A stretch of 20,806 nt of DNA from SBAX01 sp964646605 (GTDB lineage Bacteria > Planctomycetota > Phycisphaerae > UBA1845): positions 1 through 20,806 of the forward strand of contig CAZYEX010000097.1 of NCBI GenBank assembly GCA_964646605.1, given 5' to 3'. The stretch's first letter is position 1; every line of letters starts with the position of its first letter. Shown piece after piece: positions 1-7,656 of this stretch. The notes below the pieces were generated by a model. It worked only from the letters and a program-made list of their open reading frames with translations, had not been told where the DNA came from and searched no databases. Position numbers and translations under genes: made by a program.

Positions 1-241
1 CGCTGCCAGAAGCAGGTCCATCGAATCGGCCAGCGAACTCCGTGTCACGCCGCTGACATACCGCGCTTCGAACGATGGCGCAAATCCCCTATTTTAACAT
101 TCTCGATGGCCGAGAATTGCAGACGGCTGAAGAGTTACGAATGAGGATGACCTTCACCAGCGCCTTCGCTCGGACAACGACGGCGACGCATACTCCGAAA
201 GAATCGCACACGACGTACAATGCGTAGCGGCGATCCTCACG
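1..241. other. Left-edge region without a confident gene
   Basis: No complete gene can be supported here. On the plus strand the frame of the next gene is open from 131 onward but contains no ATG, GTG or TTG before 242. On the minus strand a short open stretch between about 80 and 1 reads like coding sequence and leaves the window, but it is too short to identify. No RNA gene or clear promoter was seen. Confidence 0.4.
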
Positions 242-1087
242 TTGCGAAAGGGCGAGCAGTTTGACTCCTGGGATGACGCTCGCGCCGTGTTCGCAACTCC
301 GACCGGACTCGTCGTCCGGAACGTGCTCCGCTGGTTCGAGGATTGCGAGAGGGAAAAGGGGTTGCCGCCCATCGTTCATACGATCGCTCTGTCAAGTATC
401 GCTTGGCTTAAGAATCCAAGCGCTGCAACGGCGCTCAAACTACATGAACTTGTCGCCCTCTGCGCGGTCGCCCTCAAACCGCCGCCTGCGATTTGGCGCG
501 CTTTCCTTCGGCACTTGGACGACATGGAGCGAACGGGACGTGTAGCCAGCGACGAGGTCATCGCCATCCTCGCGGCTCCGATGACGGAACGGCTGCTCTC
601 GGACATTCCTGCGGAGGAAATTGACTCGGAGAGCGTCACGGAGATCGTCGAGCGCGTGAAGGCGACATATCGTACGAAGGCGGAAGAGATGGTTCGGGAG
701 GCCGATAGTCGTGCCATTAGCGAGGTAGAACAGAGGCGATCGCTTGAGCTTCGCATAGGTGGCAGGGTTCGTGCAATTGCGAACGTCGCAGCGTGGGTCA
801 TCTTCGTCGCGGCGATTCTTGTTACAACCTACGTATTCGTATTTGGATTGCCGCGCGTTTTTGGAGGTGGTGGTCTCACGTCCGTCGTAATGGGCAGTGT
901 ATGGGTGGGCGGACTCATACTATTTCAGTTGAGCACGATACGTGGGCTCACGCTACTCGACTTGCGAAGCCTTACAAAAAGAGTGATTGCGAAAGGACTC
1001 GATGATTGGCTTCTTGCCGATCACAACGCCGCGAACGATGGAGCGACCGGCGCGCATGACCAAAAATCGGCACCGGTCTCGGAATGA
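242..1087 (+). CDS. Hypothetical protein with two C-terminal membrane helices
   Basis: I do not recognise the family. The product is about 281 residues. The first 175 residues are soluble and mainly helical, with a Glu/Arg-rich stretch at about 125-170. Two hydrophobic segments at about 179-203 and 212-231 are separated by a short glycine-rich turn (FGGGG), and a 50-residue polar tail follows, so both ends probably lie on the same side of the membrane. The start is uncertain. TTG at 242 is the first allowed start in frame and has no good ribosome-binding site, yet the frame is open and protein-like back to the TGA at 128-130. A frameshifted or 5'-truncated gene is therefore possible. Third codon positions are less GC-biased than in the rest of the window, which suggests different ancestry. 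The stop overlaps the start of a small ORF in an ATGA. Confidence 0.6.
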   Translation: MRKGEQFDSWDDARAVFATPTGLVVRNVLRWFEDCEREKGLPPIVHTIALSSIAWLKNPSAATALKLHELVALCAVALKPPPAIWRAFLRHLDDMERTGRVASDEVIAILAAPMTERLLSDIPAEEIDSESVTEIVERVKATYRTKAEEMVREADSRAISEVEQRRSLELRIGGRVRAIANVAAWVIFVAAILVTTYVFVFGLPRVFGGGGLTSVVMGSVWVGGLILFQLSTIRGLTLLDLRSLTKRVIAKGLDDWLLADHNAANDGATGAHDQKSAPVSE

Positions 1088-1254
1088 AGTTCGGCCATCG
1101 CCCTTCGTGGCTCGTCCCATCCAGTGTCCAGTCCCTCGTTTCCAGTCTCCAGAACGTCGCCCGCGACCTCTACGCGAAAATCGGCATCCCCCACATGGTC
1201 AAGGAGTTGCAGGAACAGCTCGATTCCCTCCCGCCCCCGCCCGAAATGCCATAA
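1084..1254 (+). CDS. Small 56-residue ORF, ATGA-coupled to the upstream gene
   Basis: ATG at 1084-1086 overlaps the TGA of the preceding gene (1085-1087), a classic arrangement for translational coupling. The product is 56 residues. The first 20 look low-quality and derive from a degenerate CCAGT-rich repeat. The rest (SLQNVARDLYAKIGIPHM, then a Lys/Glu/Gln helix and a Pro-rich end) has strongly GC-rich third positions and looks coding. It could be a real small protein or the tail of an eroded gene. No family is recognised. Confidence 0.35.
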   Translation: MKFGHRPSWLVPSSVQSLVSSLQNVARDLYAKIGIPHMVKELQEQLDSLPPPPEMP

Positions 1255-1534
1255 TGCCTCAATGCCTACCCCCCATCGTCCCCCCGCTTTCAGTCTTCAG
1301 TCTTCAGTCTTCGGCCCTCGGTTTCCCCGTGATCGCCCGATCACGCGCCCACCGCCGATCACCCCCCAAGTTATCTGGGTAGATGAACGGATGCCGCCAT
1401 CCTGGCTCAGATAGCCGTGCCGCTGCCGCTTTGCCGTCTTCCCGTTTCAGTCTTCACTGTTCCGTCTTCAGTCTTCATCACCATTCGACAATCGACAATC
1501 GACAATCGACAATGCAAGACGTGGGAGTTGCGAA
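1255..1534. repeat. Spacer with tandem heptamer repeats
   Basis: No gene is seen. The heptamer CAGTCTT occurs three times in tandem at 1291-1311 and again at 1448-1454 and 1469-1475 in degenerate surroundings. The heptamer TCGACAA occurs four times in perfect tandem at 1485-1512, ending 22 bases before the kynB start. Both share a 7-base period. The DNA is otherwise C/T-rich on this strand. Confidence 0.8.
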
Positions 1535-2158
1535 ATGATCTACGACATCACACCCGCCATCGACGAGTCGCTCAAGGTCTGGCCGGGTGATACGCCGCCT
1601 TCACGCGAGGTGCTCCTCGACATGCACCGCGGGGACAACATCACCTTGTCCACGCTTCGCGGCACCGTACACCTCGGGGCCCACGCCGATGCCCCGAGCC
1701 ATTACAGCGCCGATGGGGAAACCATCGAGCGGCGCAGTCTGGACCTTTATCTCGGGCCCTGCCAGGTGGTGCGTGTGAATGTGGCACACGGGCAGCGCAT
1801 CATGCCCGGCGATGTACACGCCGACCTTCGAGGGCCGCGGGTTCTGCTGGCGACCGGCACCTTCCCGAATCCACGAGACTTCAACGAGGATTTCGCCGCA
1901 CTGTCCGTGGAGTTGATCGACCTGTTGCATTCCCGCGGCGTTCGCCTGGTCGGTCTGGACACGCCGAGCGTGGACCTCTTCTCGTCCAAGGACCTTCCGG
2001 CGCACAAACGAATCCTGGCCTATGACATGGCCATCCTGGAAGGATTGGTTTTGTCGGACGTGCCCGAGGGTCTGTACGAATTGATCGCTCTGCCTCTGAA
2101 GCTCGCCGGGTTCGACGCCAGCCCGGTTCGGGCGATCCTGCGGACCACGGCGCCATGA
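1535..2158 (+). CDS. kynB: Kynurenine formamidase / cyclase family protein
   Basis: This is a metal-dependent cyclase-superfamily hydrolase of the KynB type. KynB hydrolyses N-formyl-L-kynurenine to kynurenine and formate in tryptophan degradation, in the cytosol. The 207-residue length matches bacterial KynB. The N-terminus (YDITPAIDESLKVWPGDTP) is the typical opening, with the WPGD motif. The metal-binding signature HLGAHADAPSHY at about residues 46-57 corresponds to the family HxGTHxDxPxH motif, with Ala replacing the usual Thr. A GGGAG ribosome-binding site at 1523-1527 supports the ATG at 1535. No other kynurenine-pathway genes are nearby, so the substrate could be a different cyclic amide or ester handled by the same superfamily. 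The gene ends 10 bp from the tail of the convergent coiled-coil gene. Confidence 0.85.
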   Translation: MIYDITPAIDESLKVWPGDTPPSREVLLDMHRGDNITLSTLRGTVHLGAHADAPSHYSADGETIERRSLDLYLGPCQVVRVNVAHGQRIMPGDVHADLRGPRVLLATGTFPNPRDFNEDFAALSVELIDLLHSRGVRLVGLDTPSVDLFSSKDLPAHKRILAYDMAILEGLVLSDVPEGLYELIALPLKLAGFDASPVRAILRTTAP

Positions 2159-2168
2159 GCGCCCTGGG

Positions 2169-4433
2169 TTACCTCAGCGCGAACCAGCCCTTCTTCTGGG
2201 CGACCTTGCCGTTCTTTCCCTTCTCGGCGTGGATTTTCTCGAGAAGCTCCTGGTCGCTCCGTTGGGGGTTCAGTCGTCGCAACATGCGTAGGCGATTGGC
2301 CGTGTCCGGATCCAGGTCGATCGAGGCCGAGGTCGCCGCTGGTGTAGGCGCGTCGCCGAGCTTGGCGCTTTTCGGAGCGCCGAGTCCTTCGCGAGTGACT
2401 TTGGGCGGCGCGGGGGCGGCCTTTCGTTTCTTTCCGGATGCGGACTTCTCTTTCGCGGGATGCGCAGCTGCGGTCGCGTCCTCGCGCTTGGCCTCCGCCA
2501 GTTCCGCTTTCGCCGCCGCCAGAGCCTCACGCATGGCCCCCGCGTGGGTGTCCGCCGCGTCCCCCGCGTGGTTCGGTTCGGCGTCCGATTTGTACGGAGT
2601 TTCCGCGCCCCCCAAATGGATGGGATGCGGGTCCGCGCCAGCCACCGTTGCGGTCGAAGGATCGAACGACGACCAGAACGCCGCCACCGCAACGTGACTT
2701 GCCTGGCGTTGGGCGAACAAAGAAGGCGCCCCGGTCTCTCCCCCCGGCACCGCGGACCGTCCTTCCATTTCCTCCATGAGGGCCAACACTTCATGCTCGC
2801 GGCGTTCGACCTCGGCCATTCGCTGGGTGCCCGCGGCCCGCTCGGCTTCGAGCTGCTTTTCCAGCTCCACGGTCTGTCGCCGGGCCTTCTCGGCTAAGAG
2901 CGTCTGCTCCTCGCTGGCCGACTGGATTTCCTTGAGCATCCGCTCCATCCGTGATTCCTGCTCCTTGGCGGCGCTCTCGTGCATGCGGAGTGCCTGGACC
3001 TCGGCGCGCATTTGCACGAGTTCCTGCTGCCGCGAGGCTTCGACCTCTCGCACCGTTCCTTGCGCCTGCTCGACCGCGGCCTTATCGTTCTGCAGGCCGC
3101 GCAGGGCCTCCTCCAGCTTGGAACGCTGGGCGCCAAGTTCCGCCTCACGATCCGCGAGTCCCTTCGCTCGACGCTCGACCTCTTCGCCGCGGCGATGGAG
3201 GTTCGCAGCAAGGTCCTCGATCGCGGCCCGATCGCGCTGCACGCTTTTCTGTACGGTTCCGAACTCGGCGTCCAGGCGGGCGTGCTCCTCGCGTTGTCGA
3301 CGGCACTCCTGTTCGAATTCCGCCCGCTCCGCGGCCAGTCGATGGCGCTGCTCTTGGTATTCACGCTCCGACACGGTTAGACGGTTCTGCGTTTCGGTCA
3401 ACGCCCCGCGGCGGCTTTCGAGCTGCCGCAGACTTTCCGCGATTTCCTGTTCGTGCCGGGAATGTTCGTGCGCCGCGGCTTCGTGGCTCTGCTCCTGCCC
3501 CGCAAGCTGATGGACGTGTTTTTCAAAGGCCTTGCGCTGCGCCTCCAGATCCGCCTGGGCATCGCTCAGCTCTCGCTCGCGTTGGAGCACGGTTTGAAGA
3601 TCCGCCTGGTAACGGCGTTCGCGCTGGGCGAACTCGGCCTGCCCAGCCGCGAGCTCCGCACGTCGGGCGTCGGCCTCGGCGCGGTGCGTCTGGGCGTCGG
3701 CTTTCCCGGTGCCCAGCTCCGCGAACCGCCGCTGAAGTTCCGCATCCTTGGAGGAGAGCTTCTCGCGTTCCTTGGCCAGCTCCTTCTCTCGATGCTCCAA
3801 CTCGTGACCCAGCTTGCTCAAACGTTCCTGCGTCTCTTGTTGCGAACCGGAGGCGGCGGCAAGCATCGTTTCTCGTTGGGCCAGTTCTTCGCGGGCGCGT
3901 TGCAGATCGTGCTCCGCTTGTTTCAACCGTTCGGTTTGCTTCGCGGCGGTTTGCTCGGCGGCGTGGAGTCCCATTTGCCGCGCAGTTAGTTCCTGGCGTT
4001 CGTTCTGGATGGCAGATTCGAGCTCCGCATGCTGCGACTCGAGCGCTTTCGTTCGACGGTCCATCTCCGTGGAAGTCTGCTCGGATTCCGCCAGACGCTC
4101 TTTCTGAACCTCGTCGCGTTCCTGGATTTCCCGCTCGCGCTCCTTGCAATCGGCGGCCAGGGCCTCCACCTCGGCGCGGAACTTCTCCAGGTCGCACCGC
4201 GCACGCTCCACGGCGTCCCGCTCGCGCGAGAGGGCCGCCGAGGATTCCTCCAGTTCGCGCTGCCGCTCGGAGCTACGCTCGTCGATGAAGTTGGCTTGCC
4301 GTTGAACCTTGCCGCGGGCGTCGTGGAGCCACGTGGTGACATCGGCGTCGTAATCCGCCAGGCCGTTGTCGAAGGCATGGATGGCGGCGTCGGCCGCGGC
4401 GAGCAACTCGCACCGCGCTTGGGAATCGGGCAT
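2169..4433 (-). CDS. Long coiled-coil protein (about 754 aa)
   Basis: The ATG at 4433-4431 is preceded by AAGGAG eight bases upstream, which fixes this start. An open stretch reaching 4652 is probably untranslated. The product has a short N-terminal helical region (starting MPDSQARCELLAAADAAI), then a nearly uninterrupted Glu/Gln/Arg/Lys/Ala-rich coiled coil from about residue 40 to 555. A Pro/Ala/Lys-rich, probably disordered linker follows. A C-terminal basic segment of about 45 residues (DTANRLRMLRRLNPQRSD, ending GWFALR) may be a docking or folding unit. There is no signal peptide or membrane helix, so it is a cytoplasmic scaffold or filament candidate. It is divergent from a second, shorter coiled-coil gene that heads the GTPase operon, so both may belong to one system. 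The biochemical function is unknown; similarity to SMC or golgin-like proteins would be expected from composition alone. Confidence 0.8.
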   Translation of the reverse strand: MPDSQARCELLAAADAAIHAFDNGLADYDADVTTWLHDARGKVQRQANFIDERSSERQRELEESSAALSRERDAVERARCDLEKFRAEVEALAADCKEREREIQERDEVQKERLAESEQTSTEMDRRTKALESQHAELESAIQNERQELTARQMGLHAAEQTAAKQTERLKQAEHDLQRAREELAQRETMLAAASGSQQETQERLSKLGHELEHREKELAKEREKLSSKDAELQRRFAELGTGKADAQTHRAEADARRAELAAGQAEFAQRERRYQADLQTVLQRERELSDAQADLEAQRKAFEKHVHQLAGQEQSHEAAAHEHSRHEQEIAESLRQLESRRGALTETQNRLTVSEREYQEQRHRLAAERAEFEQECRRQREEHARLDAEFGTVQKSVQRDRAAIEDLAANLHRRGEEVERRAKGLADREAELGAQRSKLEEALRGLQNDKAAVEQAQGTVREVEASRQQELVQMRAEVQALRMHESAAKEQESRMERMLKEIQSASEEQTLLAEKARRQTVELEKQLEAERAAGTQRMAEVERREHEVLALMEEMEGRSAVPGGETGAPSLFAQRQASHVAVAAFWSSFDPSTATVAGADPHPIHLGGAETPYKSDAEPNHAGDAADTHAGAMREALAAAKAELAEAKREDATAAAHPAKEKSASGKKRKAAPAPPKVTREGLGAPKSAKLGDAPTPAATSASIDLDPDTANRLRMLRRLNPQRSDQELLEKIHAEKGKNGKVAQKKGWFALR

Positions 4434-4743
4434 CTTCTCGCTCCTTGCTTGGTTCCCGGCCCGTCGGCGATGGGCGATCTCGAACCGGAGGGCGGCCACA
4501 GGACCACGGCGCAAACCGACCCCGCCGGTCCGCGCGTCGAACCCTTCAGGTCCCGCGTACGACCTACCAAGTCTACATTGTTGCACGGGCCTGCCCGCCC
4601 AGGTCCCCATACGGTGTACACCCCGTTCCACGTCCGAGAACGCCCTCGACAACGTGCGTCATCCTCATCATCGCGTTGGACCGCCTCTTGGACACCGCTC
4701 TGCGTCCGTATCGTAGGCTTCACCCGTCGCCGTAAGGCCCGCG
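4434..4743. promoter_or_regulatory. Divergent intergenic region between two coiled-coil genes
   Basis: This 310-bp spacer must hold the promoters for both divergent genes. It contains a perfect 10-bp palindrome GGTGTACACC at 4613-4622, a possible operator, and an imperfect GC-rich inverted repeat at about 4588-4605. I could not pick convincing -35/-10 pairs on either strand. The AAGGAG ribosome-binding site of the leftward gene lies at its left edge. Confidence 0.35.
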
Positions 4744-5637
4744 ATGGCTTCCACCGTGGGGGCCTGGGGCTTTAGGGTGGAAACATGCGCCGTCCCGCTT
4801 CCGGACGACCGCGTGGGGAACGATTCGGTGAGCCAAATGCAAGGGTCGGCCATCCCGCAAGTGCCGGACTCGGGACGGGTTCGAGAACTCGCCCATGAGG
4901 CCGTCCGTACCCTGCGCTCCACACATGAGCACCTGCAAGGGCAGGCCCAGGAACTCGACGCCCAGCGCCAACGCCTCAGCGAGGAGCGCGAGGAGATCAC
5001 CCAGCAAGAATTGGATCTCGATCGCCGCCGAAAAGAGTTCGAAAATGAGCTGGCCGAAGTCGTCAAGATGAGCGCCGACCTCGAACGACGAACCACGGAC
5101 ATGGAAGCCTCCAAGAAACAACTCCAGGACGATCACCGCCTCCTCGCCCAGCGGCAGGAAGAGTGTCAGTCCTTGGGACTCAAGCTGAAGGACCAGGAAC
5201 ACAAGCAGAAGGCGCTCACTCATTCATTTGCGGAGCGCGAGGAGGCCCTGGTCCAGGCGCGACGGGAACTGGAGTCCAAGACTCGTGAACTCGAGCCCCA
5301 GCGACAGGCCCTCGAACGTCGAGAACAGGAACTCGCCGCCCGTTGCCAGGCCGTCAACGCCCAGACGCTGGAGCTCGACCAAACTCGCGAAATGCTCGCC
5401 GTCATGCAGGCGCAGCTCGAACAGGACAACCACGCGCTCTCCGCGCAGCGCGATGAGCTGCTGCACAAACTTTCCACCGTGGCCCGACCCACGCCGCCTT
5501 CCGAGGCCTTCATGGTCCAGGCCGAAAAATCCGTCGCCGCCCATCCGCCGCGGGGACCCAAACCGGCCGTCGCCGACGCGATCGACCAGTTCCGCAAGTT
5601 GCGGCGCGATGCGAAACGCAAAGCCATCGGAGTGTGA
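4744..5637 (+). CDS. Coiled-coil protein heading the GTPase operon
   Basis: The product is up to 297 residues. After a short N-terminal region, about residues 45-240 form a continuous Glu/Gln/Arg/Leu coiled coil. A Pro-rich stretch follows, then a small basic C-terminal helix (AIDQFRKLRRDAKRK). There is no signal peptide or membrane helix. The start is ambiguous. ATG at 4744 has only a weak AAGG upstream, while an in-frame GTG at 4828 has GGGGAA seven bases before it, and codon use in the first 28 codons looks less typical, so a 269-residue product is quite possible. The FGE-like gene follows after 45 bp, then the GTPase and GAP1-like genes, indicating an operon. The protein is similar in style to the divergent 754-residue coiled coil. 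A structural or scaffolding role is inferred; no family is recognised. Confidence 0.75.
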   Translation: MASTVGAWGFRVETCAVPLPDDRVGNDSVSQMQGSAIPQVPDSGRVRELAHEAVRTLRSTHEHLQGQAQELDAQRQRLSEEREEITQQELDLDRRRKEFENELAEVVKMSADLERRTTDMEASKKQLQDDHRLLAQRQEECQSLGLKLKDQEHKQKALTHSFAEREEALVQARRELESKTRELEPQRQALERREQELAARCQAVNAQTLELDQTREMLAVMQAQLEQDNHALSAQRDELLHKLSTVARPTPPSEAFMVQAEKSVAAHPPRGPKPAVADAIDQFRKLRRDAKRKAIGV

Positions 5638-5682
5638 TACGGCCCCCGCCGGGGTCATGGCCTAAGTCAACGGAGCTGAACA

Positions 5683-6729
5683 ATGGCCCTACGTTTGTTT
5701 TCCAGAAAAAGCGCCGCCTCGGATTCCGCCCGCGGAAACGGCAGCTTGGCCGTCGCCCCCGCCTCGGGCGCCTCGACCAAATACCAGCCCGCGCCCTACG
5801 AGAACCTCGACGGTGATCCTCTCAAGCGCTTGCTCCAGCACGGACGGTTCAGCACCATCCTCCGAGAAGAGGAGAAATGGCGTTCCCAGCCCGGAGCGCG
5901 AGACGTGATTCTCCAGGCCAAGGCCTCCCTCGAACAAAGAATGGCGCTCGTGCCCGCCGGGTCCGTCGGAGTCTCCCAGACCCTTTCCGCCGCCCTGGGC
6001 GGAGCGGAAGAGGAATTTGCCGTCGAACCTTTCCTTCTCGACGTCCACACCGTCACCAACGCCCGCTTCCAGAAGTTCGTCGACGCCGGCGGATATGACG
6101 CCCTGGAGTTCTGGCCGGAGGAAATTTGGCCCCATCTGATCGAGTTGAAAGACCTCACCGCCCAGCCCGGGCCGCGATATTGGCGAAACGGACGACACGA
6201 CAGCCAGGTCAGCGATCACCCCATCGTGGGCATCAGTTGGTACGAAGCTCAAGCCTATGCCTTGTGGATCGGTCAGCGACTGCCCACCGAAGCCGAGTGG
6301 CAAATGGCCGCGTCCTGGCACCTCAATAGCTCCACCGACATGATGCGCCGCTTCCCCTGGGGCGACGCCATGGACTGCAAGAAGTGCAACATCTGGGGTT
6401 CGCGCCGCGCCGGGACGGCCCCAGTGACGGAATATCCCAACGGGGCCGCACCCAATCACGTATTGCAACTGGTCGGGAACGTCTGGGAGTGGACCGACTC
6501 GGAGTACGCCATCGTCGATGATCACGGGACGCCCGTCGTCGGAGAAATGCCCATGCATGTCATTCGCGGAGGCGCCTTCGACACCTACTTCGAAGCCCAA
6601 GCCACCGCCTACTTCCGCACCGGGCAGATCGCGCTCGCCCGCACCCATAACACCGGTTTCCGATGCGCGTTGGACCTCAACGACGCCAAATGGATCACAG
6701 GATCGTCTGCCGGAGACGCCGCCGAGTAA
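5683..6729 (+). CDS. FGE-sulfatase-fold protein (SUMF1-like), catalytic Cys motif absent
   Basis: Residues about 85-332 form a formylglycine-generating-enzyme/sulfatase-modifying-factor domain. Hallmarks visible include MALVPAGS at 87-94, the FLLDVHTVTNARFQKFVDAGG block at about 117-137, DHPIVGISWYEAQAYALWIGQRLPTEAEW at about 178-206, FPWGD at 224-228, LVGNVWEWTDSEY at 263-275, and IRGGAF at 294-299. In true FGE the region after RGGSW carries the copper-binding catalytic cysteines. Here it reads GGAFDTYFEAQATAYFR without Cys, so classical formylglycine synthesis is unlikely, as in EgtB/PvdO-type relatives or the binding-only modules of conflict systems. The first 80 residues form a low-complexity then helical N-terminus. 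It lies in an operon with a coiled-coil gene before and a GTPase gene 22 bp after. A peptide- or partner-binding role is inferred. Confidence 0.85.
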   Translation: MALRLFSRKSAASDSARGNGSLAVAPASGASTKYQPAPYENLDGDPLKRLLQHGRFSTILREEEKWRSQPGARDVILQAKASLEQRMALVPAGSVGVSQTLSAALGGAEEEFAVEPFLLDVHTVTNARFQKFVDAGGYDALEFWPEEIWPHLIELKDLTAQPGPRYWRNGRHDSQVSDHPIVGISWYEAQAYALWIGQRLPTEAEWQMAASWHLNSSTDMMRRFPWGDAMDCKKCNIWGSRRAGTAPVTEYPNGAAPNHVLQLVGNVWEWTDSEYAIVDDHGTPVVGEMPMHVIRGGAFDTYFEAQATAYFRTGQIALARTHNTGFRCALDLNDAKWITGSSAGDAAE

Positions 6730-6751
6730 ATCTCGCAAGGGAGAAATCGCT

Positions 6752-7633
6752 ATGAGCACCGCCGTCGCCACAAGAAAAACCACGCTGCCTTGCCTGATCT
6801 GCGAGAAGCAGAACGCCAACGAGGCCTTGGTCTGCGCCTCCTGCGGCGCGCCCATGGCCCTCATTCAGGAGGCCCTCACTCAGGACCGCGACCCCTGTAT
6901 CGTCACCGTGGTCGGCGATTCCAACGTCGGAAAGACGGTCTATCTCGGAATGCTCCTCGACATGCTCTCCAAACGGGCCGAGGACTTCGAGGCCATCCCC
7001 AAAGGGGCTTATTCCGTCAACTTGCAACACACCGTCATCACCTACCTCTCCACACGGCAGTTCCCGCCCAAGACCGCGGTCGAGGTCGATGACTGGCACT
7101 GGGCCTATTACCAGGTTTCCAAACGCAAACGCGGGTCCAAGATTTCCGATCTGGTGATGCCCGACATGGCCGGCGAAGCCATCGCCGCCGAGGTCGCCAA
7201 TCCCAAGACCTTCACCGTCATCCGCTCGCTGCTCGAAAAAAGCGCCGGCGCCATTCTGCTCGTCGACGGGGCCCTCGCCGCCGCGGGGTCGCCGCAACCC
7301 GACTTCTTCGCCTTGAAACTGATGACCTATCTGGACGGCGTCCTGGCCTCCAAGCACCAGCAGCGACTCGATACGCCCGTCGCCGTCGTGCTTTCCAAGG
7401 GCGACTATTGCCCCGAGTGCTTCGACAATCCGCGGGCCTTCGCCCAGACCAACCTCAACCGCCTGTGGAACATCTGTGAAAGCCGCTTCAACCACTTCGA
7501 GTTCTTCGCCACCAGCGTGGTCGGGGCCCTGGCCTACGGCAATGATGAAGGGGGAAACGTCGTACCCTACCCGTTGCACGTCGCCCCGCGCGGGGTGCTG
7601 GAACCGTTCGAGTGGGTGCTTTCCAAACTGTAG
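6752..7633 (+). CDS. Zinc-ribbon P-loop GTPase (double-GTPase-associated type)
   Basis: The 293-residue protein begins at ATG 6752 after AAGGGAG. It opens with a four-cysteine zinc ribbon (C14, C17, C28, C31). A P-loop NTPase domain follows, with Walker A GDSNVGKT at 55-62, a DMAGE box at 138-142 as the likely DxxG switch-II motif, a hydrophobic strand AGAILLVDG at about 165-173, and SKGD at 215-218 as a plausible variant of the guanine-specificity motif NKxD. It has no membrane segment. The zinc ribbon plus GNVGKT-style GTPase and the directly following GAP1-like gene fit the family described in Pfam as double-GTPase and GTPase-associated proteins, found in predicted NTP-dependent conflict/signalling systems. 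Nucleotide specificity and partner are inferred. It probably acts as a switch controlling the co-encoded FGE-like and coiled-coil proteins. Confidence 0.8.
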   Translation: MSTAVATRKTTLPCLICEKQNANEALVCASCGAPMALIQEALTQDRDPCIVTVVGDSNVGKTVYLGMLLDMLSKRAEDFEAIPKGAYSVNLQHTVITYLSTRQFPPKTAVEVDDWHWAYYQVSKRKRGSKISDLVMPDMAGEAIAAEVANPKTFTVIRSLLEKSAGAILLVDGALAAAGSPQPDFFALKLMTYLDGVLASKHQQRLDTPVAVVLSKGDYCPECFDNPRAFAQTNLNRLWNICESRFNHFEFFATSVVGALAYGNDEGGNVVPYPLHVAPRGVLEPFEWVLSKL

Positions 7634-7656
7634 TCGCCAGGCGGAGTTCCGACCCC

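Noticed and set aside
1..80. Minus-strand open stretch reading like coding sequence (VSGVTRSSLADSMDLLLAA) leaving the window
   Set aside because: Only about 25 codons are visible, the start is unclear and no family can be recognised.
2951..4288. Long plus-strand ORF of 445 residues opposite the coiled-coil gene
   Set aside because: Its Arg/Pro/Ala-rich composition is the usual shadow of a GC-rich gene on the other strand.
4434..4652. N-terminal extension of the 754-residue coiled coil to 4652
   Set aside because: The ATG at 4433 has a strong AAGGAG, and the extension reads as Gly/Arg-rich noncoding translation.
5683..6729. Active formylglycine-generating enzyme
   Set aside because: The cysteine pair of the catalytic region is absent and no sulfatase gene is nearby.
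5689..6864. Minus-strand ORF of 391 residues opposite the FGE-like gene
   Set aside because: It is a shadow frame; the plus strand carries unmistakable FGE-sulfatase motifs.
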